Below, piece by piece: positions 1 through 5,373 of a stretch of 5,604 bases of DNA (positions within the stretch are counted from its first letter, which is position 1; each line of letters starts with the position of its first letter). Both the position numbers and the translations under genes were made by a program. The stretch is from a bacterium CG2_30_54_10. Lineage in GTDB: Bacteria > Muiribacteriota > Ozemobacteria > Ozemobacterales > Ozemobacteraceae. Location: the NCBI GenBank assembly GCA_001872985.1, contig MNYA01000175.1:1-5604 (forward strand). The letters run 5' to 3'. The notes beneath the pieces are model-generated. The model did not search any database, was not told the origin of the DNA, and saw only the letters and a list, made by a program, of their open reading frames with translations.

Positions 1-1
1 A

Positions 2-109
2 AAGACGAGTTTCCAAAACAGCTGTATTTATGCGAGTCTTCCACCGGAAAGTAGTGAAGCGAGAAATGAATTGGTGAAATTGTATCTGCTCAAAAAGAAG
101 GGGCATTAG
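2..109 (+). CDS. possible C-terminal end of a plus-strand gene cut by the window edge
   Basis: An open frame runs from the window edge to a TAG at 107-109, giving about 35 residues that end in ELVKLYLLKKKGH. The charged, helix-like tail looks like a normal protein end, and a hairpin repeat begins 20 bases after the stop, as is common between convergent genes. There is no start codon in view, no recognisable domain, and another frame is also open for a short distance. It could equally be non-coding. I do not recognise a family. Confidence 0.25.
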   Translation, partial: KTSFQNSCIYASLPPESSEARNELVKLYLLKKKGH

Positions 110-128
110 CTGGTTCTCAACATAAAGC

Positions 129-194
129 GAGATTCCTCACATTCGTTCGGAATGACAAGCGATGCTGTCATTTCGACCGTAAGGGAGAAATCTC
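129..194. repeat. REP-like imperfect hairpin
   Basis: Arms 129-157 and 166-194 are inverted copies, with about 23 of 29 positions pairing around an 8-base loop. The arm ends are GAGATT and AATGACA on one side and TGTCATTTCG and AAATCTC on the other. This resembles the GTCATT...GAGATT class of intergenic palindromes found in many bacterial genomes, and it is related in its GTCATT core to the hairpin at 5409-5485. It could act as a bidirectional transcript end between a plus-strand gene to the left and the minus-strand gene at 474-2000. Confidence 0.6.
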
Positions 195-246
195 TTGCGC
201 CAGGAATCATTGAGTTGCCCCGAATTATTGAGCAGATGCGTAAAAT

Positions 247-328
247 GTATCATCCCAATAAGTCGGGGGATGAGTGAAGGCAGACCGGAGTGCGCAAAGC
301 GCCCGACCGCGGGGAATGAGCCTCGCGA
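247..328 (+). repeat. dispersed repeat B, copy 1
   Basis: These 82 bases match the reverse complement of 2900-2981 with no gaps and 5 mismatches by hand alignment (about 94%). The core contains GCGCAAAGCGC, an almost perfect small hairpin. Read on the plus strand, the first 30 bases (248-277) would encode YHPNKSGDE and a stop, closely matching the last residues of the protein encoded at 2951-3736. It is therefore either a mobile intergenic repeat that supplied a gene end, or the remnant of a related gene end. Nothing upstream of 247 aligns convincingly with that gene, which favours a repeat. Confidence 0.75.
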
Positions 329-368
329 CGCGACTAACAATGTCCGCTAAATTTCTCGGTTCGGCCCC

Positions 369-426
369 AAATAGTGGACGCGGCATCTTGCCGCGTCGCA
401 GCGGCTGGAAGCCGCTGCCTCTTTTT
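369..426 (-). repeat. three-way-junction repeat C, copy 1
   Basis: The segment can fold as an outer stem (369-377 with 418-426, 7 of 9 pairs) enclosing two perfect hairpins: 378-384 with 390-396, and 399-406 with 410-417 (CAGCGGCT/AGCCGCTG, loop GGA). Read on the minus strand it has the same order as the copy at 2111-2166: outer A-rich arm, conserved CAGCGGCT hairpin, variable second hairpin, closing arm. Read on the plus strand it ends in CTCTTTTT after a hairpin, so it could also end plus-strand transcripts. It lies downstream of the gene at 474-2000. Confidence 0.6.
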
Positions 427-473
427 CGCTCGATTCCGACAGAAGGTTTCAAAGCAAGCATTGAAACATGAAT

Positions 474-2000
474 TTAGTGAAGTTTGGCAGTCACGGGGGC
501 GGGCGCCCCCTCTTTTTGAGAAAATTCGAGGGGCAGTTCGTCGGGAGTGACGGTGACGCCCTTTGCGATCGGGGAAAAGGCGGGGTCGTTCCAGACAGGA
601 AGAAAGCGTATGTCGTCAAGGGTTCCGGGGTGGCCGTCGGGGCCGACGCTCAGGAGGCGGGGAAAAGTCCCTATTTCGTAGAGATGCGGCCGATCGGTGT
701 AGATGTCGAGGGGAAGCGTCATTCCCAGCCATGATTCCAGGGTGGGCAGGTCGACTGGCCAGTCGCCCCGGGCCGTGTGATAGGCATAAAGGCCGAGGGC
801 GTTCTGCGCACCCCTGATCCTTTCGTCACTCGAGTATTCCTGTTCGAGAATCCTCCCGAACAGAGGCCTGCCCAGATACAAGTCCTTCTCCAGGAAATAC
901 TGCTCCGGCCATATCGCATATCCCAGCCAGTGGGATCCAAATGTTACGGGGCGCTTTTTAAGCTCATCCATAGTGACTTTCAATGCTTTCAATCTGAACA
1001 TGACCACGGAAAAAGATGCCTGGAGGGCCTTCAGCCAGGGTTCGTAACGGTTGGCAAGAATTGGTTCCAAAAGGCGGTGGTTGCCGTAAGCGTCGACAAA
1101 CCGGTTGGGGGCATGGATCCCAGGACTCGAGGCCAGATGCGCTCTGACGTCGGACCCCAGATTCCGGATGGCTTGGCGGTCCGCCCACGCAAGGAGAAAC
1201 AGCGTCGGTCGGCGGCGCTCCGCTTCCCAAAGCCAAAAAATCAGTCGTCGCGTTTCTTCTCGGCCCAAGCGGGTTCCGGGGATCACATTGAGAAGAGCGC
1301 CCCCCATAATGTCTCGAAGAATTATTCCAACCATCTTGTTCATCAGCGTCGGTTGGATGCCCGGAAGGTTCTCAGCAAAATGGGCGATGTACAAACCTAC
1401 CAAAATGGTGCGAAGGGAAGCCCTCACCCGGCCGGTGGCAGCTTGATAGTTGGCAAGGGCGTGGAGCAGCCGCCCGACGTCGGACAAGCCCCCGATGAGG
1501 ATATCCGGGCCGAACAAGGTGGCGTGCTGGAGACTGGCCACATTGGTGACCGTGGGGAGGAACGACCCCACCTGGGGAACGAAGCGGGTTTCGAGTTCCT
1601 TCTCCAGTTCCAGGTGACGGGTGAATGTGGCAAAAGCTTCGAGTAGGAGCGGAATGAAAACCGGCTTTTCCCCGGATTCGGTAGGCGCGGCTTCCAGCTC
1701 GGTGATATCGACCCCCAAGGGGGAATAGGACGCCAGGAACAAATCCTGGCGGGCGAGTTCCTCGAGCGTGCTGGATGCGGTTAAGGGGAAATCCGTGCTG
1801 GTGGATGGCCCCATCAGTGTTCCGAGGCTGCCGCTTGCGGTGCCGAACAAACCGCTATCGAAGTCCCGATACAACAGGAAAATGCGGTATCCATGGGCGG
1901 CTACCAGAAGGATAGATACCCCCAGGGTTACCAGGACAAACCGGGTAAACCCTGGGGAAAGCTCGTTGCTCGGCCTGTCTTCAAAATCAGGATCGTTCAT
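474..2000 (-). CDS. membrane-anchored protein with pseudopilin-like C-terminal segment, function unknown
   Basis: The predicted product has 508 residues. A polar N-terminus of about 18 residues precedes one strong membrane segment (about 19-43, with FVLVTLGVSILLVAAHGY), which looks like an uncleaved signal anchor placing the rest outside the inner membrane. The middle (about 75-395) is largely helical and matches no family I recognise. Residues about 397-467 contain QNALGLYAYHTARGDWPVDL, LPLDIYTDRPHLYEIG and SVGPDGHPGTLDDI. This helix, DxYTxxPxxYE and SVGPDG...DDI order is the pattern of type II secretion pseudopilin (GspG-like) C-termini, here at the end of a far longer protein without the usual GFTLxE N-terminus. 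ATG at 2000 is the first usable in-frame start: an in-frame TGA lies at 2018-2016, and no Shine-Dalgarno is at a normal distance. The tail (484-508) looks disordered. The gene is certain; the function is open. Confidence 0.85.
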   Translation of the reverse strand: MNDPDFEDRPSNELSPGFTRFVLVTLGVSILLVAAHGYRIFLLYRDFDSGLFGTASGSLGTLMGPSTSTDFPLTASSTLEELARQDLFLASYSPLGVDITELEAAPTESGEKPVFIPLLLEAFATFTRHLELEKELETRFVPQVGSFLPTVTNVASLQHATLFGPDILIGGLSDVGRLLHALANYQAATGRVRASLRTILVGLYIAHFAENLPGIQPTLMNKMVGIILRDIMGGALLNVIPGTRLGREETRRLIFWLWEAERRRPTLFLLAWADRQAIRNLGSDVRAHLASSPGIHAPNRFVDAYGNHRLLEPILANRYEPWLKALQASFSVVMFRLKALKVTMDELKKRPVTFGSHWLGYAIWPEQYFLEKDLYLGRPLFGRILEQEYSSDERIRGAQNALGLYAYHTARGDWPVDLPTLESWLGMTLPLDIYTDRPHLYEIGTFPRLLSVGPDGHPGTLDDIRFLPVWNDPAFSPIAKGVTVTPDELPLEFSQKEGAPAPVTAKLH

Positions 2001-2020
2001 TAAAATCAGGATCGTTCATT
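1983..2020 (-). repeat. exact 19-bp tandem duplication over the start codon
   Basis: AAAATCAGGATCGTTCATT occurs twice head to tail (1983-2001 and 2002-2020). On the minus strand each copy carries an ATG followed by codons for NDPDF. The downstream copy (ATG at 2000) opens the 508-residue frame. The upstream copy (ATG at 2019) opens a frame of only MNDPDFNERS that ends at 1987, because 19 is not a multiple of three. The only Shine-Dalgarno-like AAGG (2032-2029) is 9 bases before ATG 2019 but 28 bases before ATG 2000. Confidence 0.95.
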
Positions 2021-2080
2021 CATCGAAACCTTGCTTGCCGATGAGCCACATTGCTCTTGAGTTTGCGTTTCTTGGGCTTG

Positions 2081-2166
2081 GGGTGTGACCTTTGCATGAT
2101 GTGGCGGATCAAAGTGGCAGCGGCTTCCAGCCGCTGCTGCGGAGGCTCTCAAGCCTTCGCCACTTT
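2081..2166 (+). repeat. three-way-junction repeat C, copy 2, with leader
   Basis: Bases 2111-2166 fold as an outer stem (AAAGTGG 2111-2117 with CCACTTT 2160-2166), hairpin one (2118-2125 with 2129-2136, CAGCGGCT/AGCCGCTG, loop TCC) and hairpin two (2140-2147 with 2152-2159, one G-T pair, loop CTCA). Bases 2081-2147, including the GGGTGTGACC leader, align with 5534-5599 with 8 mismatches and one 1-base gap. It fills much of the 258-base gap (2001-2258) between the two flanking minus-strand genes. The rest of that gap shows no gene and no clear promoter or terminator. Confidence 0.75.
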
Positions 2167-2258
2167 TCGGGCATCCAAACACAGCCCAAGTGGTTAACAA
2201 CCTATACATCCTTCAAAGGTCAAACCCGTTTCTTTGGGAAATTCAGGTTTCTCGGGGA

Positions 2259-2792
2259 TTATTGGTTGAGAGCTCCGTCGGAACTCGATGTCCCGGTACC
2301 TGACCCCGACCCGGTGGTGACGGCAGTTCCGGTTTGGGTTCCGCCGCCCGTCTCAGAGCCTGCCGCTGCGCCGGTGCTGGCGCCGGTTCCAGCGCTGGTA
2401 GATGTGCCGGATGCCTGATTCTGCTTGTTGAGCTGCTCGAGAATCGCTTTCATGGTCGCCAGCATCTGGTCGTAATTCTGCTGGTTCTGCGACCCACCGA
2501 CGATAACGTTTTGGTTGTTGGTGATCGGTGTTCCTCCCTGGTTCTGCCCGCCGCCGCCTCCGCCAAAGCCGCCTCCGAAGAACGGGAACGGAAGTGGAGG
2601 AAGGAATGGGAACGGGGCGAAGAAGCCGCCCCACCAACCGCCCATGCCGCCGCCCCCGCCACCCTGCTGAGTGGTCGCGGTATTGGTGGGCGTGTTGTTG
2701 GTAATCATCTGCGCGGACCCGCTCAGGGCGCCTAGCACCACCAGTCCCGCCACTAAAAACACTACAAACTTGTTCCGTTGGTTGGTTCTCAT
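2259..2792 (-). CDS. secreted low-complexity Gly/Asn/Gln/Thr-rich protein, function unknown
   Basis: The predicted product has 177 residues. Residues 1-27 form a signal peptide: basic MRTNQRNK, hydrophobic FVVFLVAGLVVLGAL, then SGSA before Gln28, a good signal peptidase I site. The mature part has four blocks: an Asn/Thr stretch (MITNNTPTNTATTQQ, 29-43); a Gly-rich block with aromatics and prolines (44-82, including WWGGFFAPFPFLPPLPFPFF); a second ITNN/Gln/Asn stretch running into a short helix-like segment (90-126, YDQMLATMKAILEQLNKQ); and a Ser/Thr/Gly/Ala tail (127-173). There are no cysteines. The start is fixed by AGGAGG at 2805-2800, 7 bases before the ATG. Composition suggests a structural, matrix or aggregation-prone surface protein, but that is inference and I recognise no family. 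The PPLPFP block also occurs in the product of 2951-3736. Confidence 0.85.
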   Translation of the reverse strand: MRTNQRNKFVVFLVAGLVVLGALSGSAQMITNNTPTNTATTQQGGGGGGMGGWWGGFFAPFPFLPPLPFPFFGGGFGGGGGGQNQGGTPITNNQNVIVGGSQNQQNYDQMLATMKAILEQLNKQNQASGTSTSAGTGASTGAAAGSETGGGTQTGTAVTTGSGSGTGTSSSDGALNQ

Positions 2793-2806
2793 GGAATGAC
2801 CTCCTG

Positions 2807-2821
2807 ATAAAATGATTTTAT
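2807..2821. promoter_or_regulatory. AT-rich 15-bp perfect dyad upstream of the Shine-Dalgarno
   Basis: ATAAAAT-G-ATTTTAT is a perfect inverted repeat with 7-base arms, ending one base before the AGGAGG (2805-2800) of the gene at 2259-2792. The one-base centre makes it a poor RNA hairpin but a reasonable protein-binding dyad. It could be an operator, part of an AT-rich promoter, or chance. I find no convincing -35/-10 pair around it. Confidence 0.3.
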
Positions 2822-2856
2822 TTCAACCCGATTAGGGATTTCCGACGTAACTTCTC

Positions 2857-2908
2857 AAAAAAGGGGGGCACGCACCCCCCTTCGCCTCGCGAAGTGAATT
2901 CGCGAGGC
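2857..2908 (-). terminator. intrinsic terminator with two stacked hairpins
   Basis: Read on the minus strand, a perfect 10-bp hairpin (2908-2899 with 2893-2884, 5-base loop) is followed by a second hairpin, GGGGGG TGCGTG CCCCCC (2880-2863), and then TTTTTT (2862-2857). A G/C-only stem directly followed by six T is the classical rho-independent layout. It starts about 42 bases after the stop codon at 2951-2953, so it should end transcripts of the secreted-protein gene there and separate the gene at 2259-2792 from the sigma operon. Confidence 0.8.
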
Positions 2909-2981
2909 TCATCCCGCGCGGTCGGGCGCTTTGCGCCCTCCGGTCTGCCTTCACTCTTCCCCCGACTTATTGAGATGATAC
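2900..2981 (-). repeat. dispersed repeat B, copy 2, overlapping a gene end
   Basis: This is the inverted copy of 247-328 (77 of 82 identical). It contains the hairpin GGGCGC-TTT-GCGCCC (2924-2938). Its higher-coordinate end covers the last ten codons and stop of the gene at 2951-3736 (KYHLNKSGEE and TGA), and the rest lies downstream of that stop. Its low end (2899-2908) also forms one arm of the 10-bp hairpin of the terminator. Confidence 0.75.
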
Positions 2982-3736
2982 TTTCCGACGAATCCACGAT
3001 CCACCTCGATAGACGAGGCTATCCACTTTTCGAAGGAAGGGAACCCCTTCCGACGTGCGATGTCAAGAGTGATTTGGTCGATCTGGTCGGGATACAGCCT
3101 GTCGAGGGACTGCCATTTGTAGGATAGCGCCAAAGCCTGGGCGTTCTTTCCCTCGTAGGAATAACGGGCGTGTTGCTGTAGATCGAGAAGGAATGACAGC
3201 CCCATCCGGCGCAGTTCATCCGGGGTGAGCTGTGGGTTGCCAACCGAGGCGCGTCTGGCCTGGATCAAAGGGATAATGTCTGCGATCAGGGGACGAACTA
3301 CCGCCGGATCCGCCCGGCGCTTTGTGGGAAGATCGTGGATCTTCTCGATGGTGGGCATTGCGGATGCCGTTCCCCCTGTCAGGTCCGCGGCGGCTCCCGT
3401 GCTTCCGGTTGGGTTCGAGGACGACGGCGAATACTCTTCTCCAAGCGGCCAGATCGGGTTTCCCGCAGCATCGGTTCCGAAAGGTGGCTGACCTGTGGGT
3501 GGGTGCTCCATTCCAGTGGTGAAAAGCGTTTGGATTATCTTCTGAGAGGCCGTTCCTGTTCCTGAGCCGGCCCCGGAACGTATTTTAGTGGCCCCTGCTC
3601 CACCGAAAACTCCGAAAGGATCGGGAGGAAACGGCAGCGGGGGCGGAGGAAACTGGGCCAACCCCGATCCTGCCGGAAACACCGTCAGCACGGCGACTGC
3701 AAGAAGCAAAATTCCGATTCGCTCGCATCTTTTCAT
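2951..3736 (-). CDS. secreted Pro/Gly-rich protein with charged helical C-terminal domain, function unknown
   Basis: From ATG 3736 the product has 261 residues; an ATG at 3781 would add 15 (MVAYRSHRKLCLVQK). I prefer 3736 because it gives a textbook signal peptide: MKRCERIG, then ILLLAVAVLTVF, then PAGSGLA before Gln28. Neither ATG has a strong Shine-Dalgarno; AGAGA lies a few bases before 3781. The mature protein starts with a Phe/Pro block (FPPPPLPFPPDPFGVFGG, 29-46), then a disordered Gly/Ser/Thr stretch with NPTGSTGAAADLTGGT (about 47-125). A charged, mostly helical domain follows (about 128-261: ADPAVVRPLIADIIPLIQAR, TPDELRRMGLSFLLDLQQHA, YPDQIDQITLDIARRKG). I recognise no family. The gene begins 32 or 77 bases after the anti-sigma gene with no terminator between, so it probably shares that operon and may be its regulated output. 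Its last ten codons lie inside dispersed repeat B. Confidence 0.8.
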   Translation of the reverse strand: MKRCERIGILLLAVAVLTVFPAGSGLAQFPPPPLPFPPDPFGVFGGAGATKIRSGAGSGTGTASQKIIQTLFTTGMEHPPTGQPPFGTDAAGNPIWPLGEEYSPSSSNPTGSTGAAADLTGGTASAMPTIEKIHDLPTKRRADPAVVRPLIADIIPLIQARRASVGNPQLTPDELRRMGLSFLLDLQQHARYSYEGKNAQALALSYKWQSLDRLYPDQIDQITLDIARRKGFPSFEKWIASSIEVDRGFVGKYHLNKSGEE

Positions 3737-3813
3737 CTTTTGTACCAAACACAATTTCCTATGGGATCGATATGCTACCATCTTTCGTCTCTTTTAACGG
3801 GTTTCCAACTCAG

Positions 3814-4761
3814 TCATTCGTCCAGAAGTGTTTCGGATCGGCTTCCAATGCCTGTAACCGAAATTGAGGACGGGGCCGAGGTCGGGCTTCGGACTTCCGG
3901 ATTCTGACTTCCGATTTCGGGCGTAAAGGTCGAAGGGAAGCCCGCCCCGATTGGGCCGAAAACCCATGCTCCTTGAGCGCTTACCGTTGCCGAGTTCCCC
4001 GCCCGCAGCGGATATTCCTCATTCCGAACCGTGGTGACGCTGATCTCGCCCTCGCTCACACTGACTACAGTCTCGCCGCTTTCAGCGACTCTGACAATGA
4101 AATGCGTTCCGCGGATGCCCAACACTGTTACCGGCGTGGTAACTGAAAAAACAAGCCCCTTTTTGGGAACCGCAACTTCGATCTGGCCCTGCTTCAGAAC
4201 TAATCCCCCGGGAAACGCCTGGAACTTCGCTCCCTGAAGCGAGATGCTGGTTCCATTTGAGAACTGCAAACGGGCGTTTCCATAGCAGCGGAATAACTCG
4301 TTCGATGATGTAATCGGACTGCCGGGTGGAACCACCCAACCGTCTGCCCGCATGATCGTTCCAAGGGCGATCCGCACGTCTCCAGATCCGGACTGCGCGG
4401 GCGTCGAAATGGGAGTTACGCCGGTTTCCGTTCGGGCCGGGCGCAGGAATGGCAGAACCGTGAGAATCAGTACCAAGGCAAAAGCGCCAACAAGCAGAAA
4501 TGCCGGAATGGCTGAAACCTCAGGCATCGCCACCGGGGAATCGGTCGGCAGTTTGAAGCGCCCCGGACTTTCGGCGAGCCTGATTCCTTCGACAAACTCA
4601 CCGAGTCCTGCTTCCGTTGCCGCCACTCTGGCGGCGGCTGTTCGGCAATCGACACAGGTTTCGATGTGGTCGCGGTCTGCCTGGGTCAACTTCCTCGGGT
4701 CGTCCGATTCGAGTAGACGCTCCATCATCCGGGATGTTTGTGAACAGGAGGTACGGTTCAT
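3814..4761 (-). CDS. transmembrane anti-sigma factor with zinc-finger motif and periplasmic FecR domain
   Basis: The predicted product has 315 residues. The cytoplasmic N-terminus holds H32-IET-C36-VD-C39, exactly the H-x3-C-x2-C signature of zinc-binding (ZAS-type) anti-sigma domains. One membrane segment follows (about 85-106, AIPAFLLVGAFALVLILTVL). The periplasmic part carries a FecR domain (about 130-250), with the family hallmark VTVLGIRGTHFIVRV near 211-225 and VVSVSEGEISV at 232-242. The last ~45 residues are Pro/Ser-rich and probably disordered. The ATG overlaps the sigma factor stop as ATGA (4758-4761), and GAGGAG (4778-4773) lies 11 bases upstream, so the two are translationally coupled. 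By family knowledge it should hold the sigma factor inactive until an outer signal reaches the FecR domain. Classical FecR lacks a zinc motif and works with a TonB-dependent receptor; no receptor gene is in view. The domain calls are firm; signal and partner are unknown. Confidence 0.9.
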   Translation of the reverse strand: MNRTSCSQTSRMMERLLESDDPRKLTQADRDHIETCVDCRTAAARVAATEAGLGEFVEGIRLAESPGRFKLPTDSPVAMPEVSAIPAFLLVGAFALVLILTVLPFLRPARTETGVTPISTPAQSGSGDVRIALGTIMRADGWVVPPGSPITSSNELFRCYGNARLQFSNGTSISLQGAKFQAFPGGLVLKQGQIEVAVPKKGLVFSVTTPVTVLGIRGTHFIVRVAESGETVVSVSEGEISVTTVRNEEYPLRAGNSATVSAQGAWVFGPIGAGFPSTFTPEIGSQNPEVRSPTSAPSSISVTGIGSRSETLLDE

Positions 4762-5333
4762 GTTGTACTACGCTCCTCGAGTATTTCCATCAACCGTTTC
4801 CGTGCCTGGGAAAGATCCGTTTTCACGGTTCCGACTGGAAGCCCTAGAATTTGGGCCACTTCCTCGACTGTCGAGTCCCAGACGTATTTCAGTTCGAAAA
4901 CCTCGCGTTGCCGTAAGCTGAGCAGATGGAGAGCCTCTTCGATGATCTGCCTTTTCACGGCTATCTGGGCGGGGCATGAGGGGGGAGCCTTCGGCGGAGC
5001 TGGGGCTTGCAAACTCGCTGCCTTGAGGCTTTTCGCGTGATCTATCGCCAGATGGTTGCATATCGTTCTGAACCATTTCTTGAACGAACTCCCTAGCTGA
5101 AATGTCCGAATCGAACGATAGGCTCGCAGAAAAGCCTCCTGAGTCAGGTCCTCGGCGGTTTCACGATCTTCACCGCACCGGTTCCAAAAGTAATAGCGGG
5201 CGGCGGGACCGTACCGCTCGAAAACCACATGGAAAGCATCGACCTTGCCATCCAGAACTTCACTGATGATCCGGGTGTCGTTTCTGTCGTTCTCGCTTTG
5301 AGTGTCGTCAATCGAACCGGTGTTCATAATCAT
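4758..5333 (-). CDS. ECF-family (sigma-70 type) RNA polymerase sigma factor
   Basis: The predicted product has 191 residues, a normal ECF length. The sigma-2 region spans about 24-102, with the core-binding stretch EDLTQEAFLRAYRSIRTF (61-78) and the -10 recognition part SFKKWFRTICNHLAIDHAK (83-101). A Pro/Ala/Lys-rich linker (about 103-122) leads to sigma-4 (about 127-186), with LSLRQREVFELKYVWDST and the helix-turn-helix VEEVAQILGLPVGTVKTDLS (156-175). There is no sigma-3 domain, as expected for the class. ATG 5333 has a modest CAGG six to nine bases upstream; an ATG at 5327 (codon 3) is a possible alternative. The stop overlaps the anti-sigma start by 4 bases. It should direct RNA polymerase to its own operon and possibly to the secreted-protein genes nearby. 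I could not identify its promoter motif. The Pro-rich linker and residues 1-20 are the least conserved-looking parts. Confidence 0.95.
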   Translation of the reverse strand: MIMNTGSIDDTQSENDRNDTRIISEVLDGKVDAFHVVFERYGPAARYYFWNRCGEDRETAEDLTQEAFLRAYRSIRTFQLGSSFKKWFRTICNHLAIDHAKSLKAASLQAPAPPKAPPSCPAQIAVKRQIIEEALHLLSLRQREVFELKYVWDSTVEEVAQILGLPVGTVKTDLSQARKRLMEILEERSTT

Positions 5334-5373
5334 TAAACCTGCTTTTTCCCGTTCGCGGATGAACTATTTTGAG

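Noticed and set aside
137..340. Minus-strand frame at 137-340 and plus-strand frame at 2894-3127 with similar peptides (SRGS...VGRFA.SGLPSL)
   Set aside because: The resemblance is the translation of dispersed repeat B in its two orientations, not evidence for a gene family.
446..467. Short hairpin GTTTCAA...TTGAAAC just after the stop of the 508-residue gene, as a terminator
   Set aside because: The 7-bp AT-rich stem is weak, and on the minus strand no T-run follows it (CCTTCTGTCGG).
495..511. GGGGGC...GCCCCC palindrome near the end of the 508-residue gene
   Set aside because: It lies inside the coding region and encodes the Gly-Ala-Pro-Ala-Pro tail; no T-run follows in the direction of transcription.
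777..1646. Long plus-strand open frame (289 codons) opposite the 508-residue gene
   Set aside because: Its product has no hydrophobic core or domain pattern, and the antisense frame has a clear membrane segment and the pseudopilin-like motif. It is a reverse-strand shadow in GC-rich coding DNA.
2821..2862. Sigma-70 or ECF promoter for the gene at 2259-2792
   Set aside because: TTGAGA (2860-2855) has no acceptable -10 at 16-18 bases, and GGAAAT has no matching ECF -10. The stretch also overlaps the terminator T-run.
4352..4921. Plus-strand open frame of 189 codons across the sigma/anti-sigma junction
   Set aside because: It runs antisense through two genes with unmistakable domains; its translation is Ser/Arg/Pro-rich with no family features.
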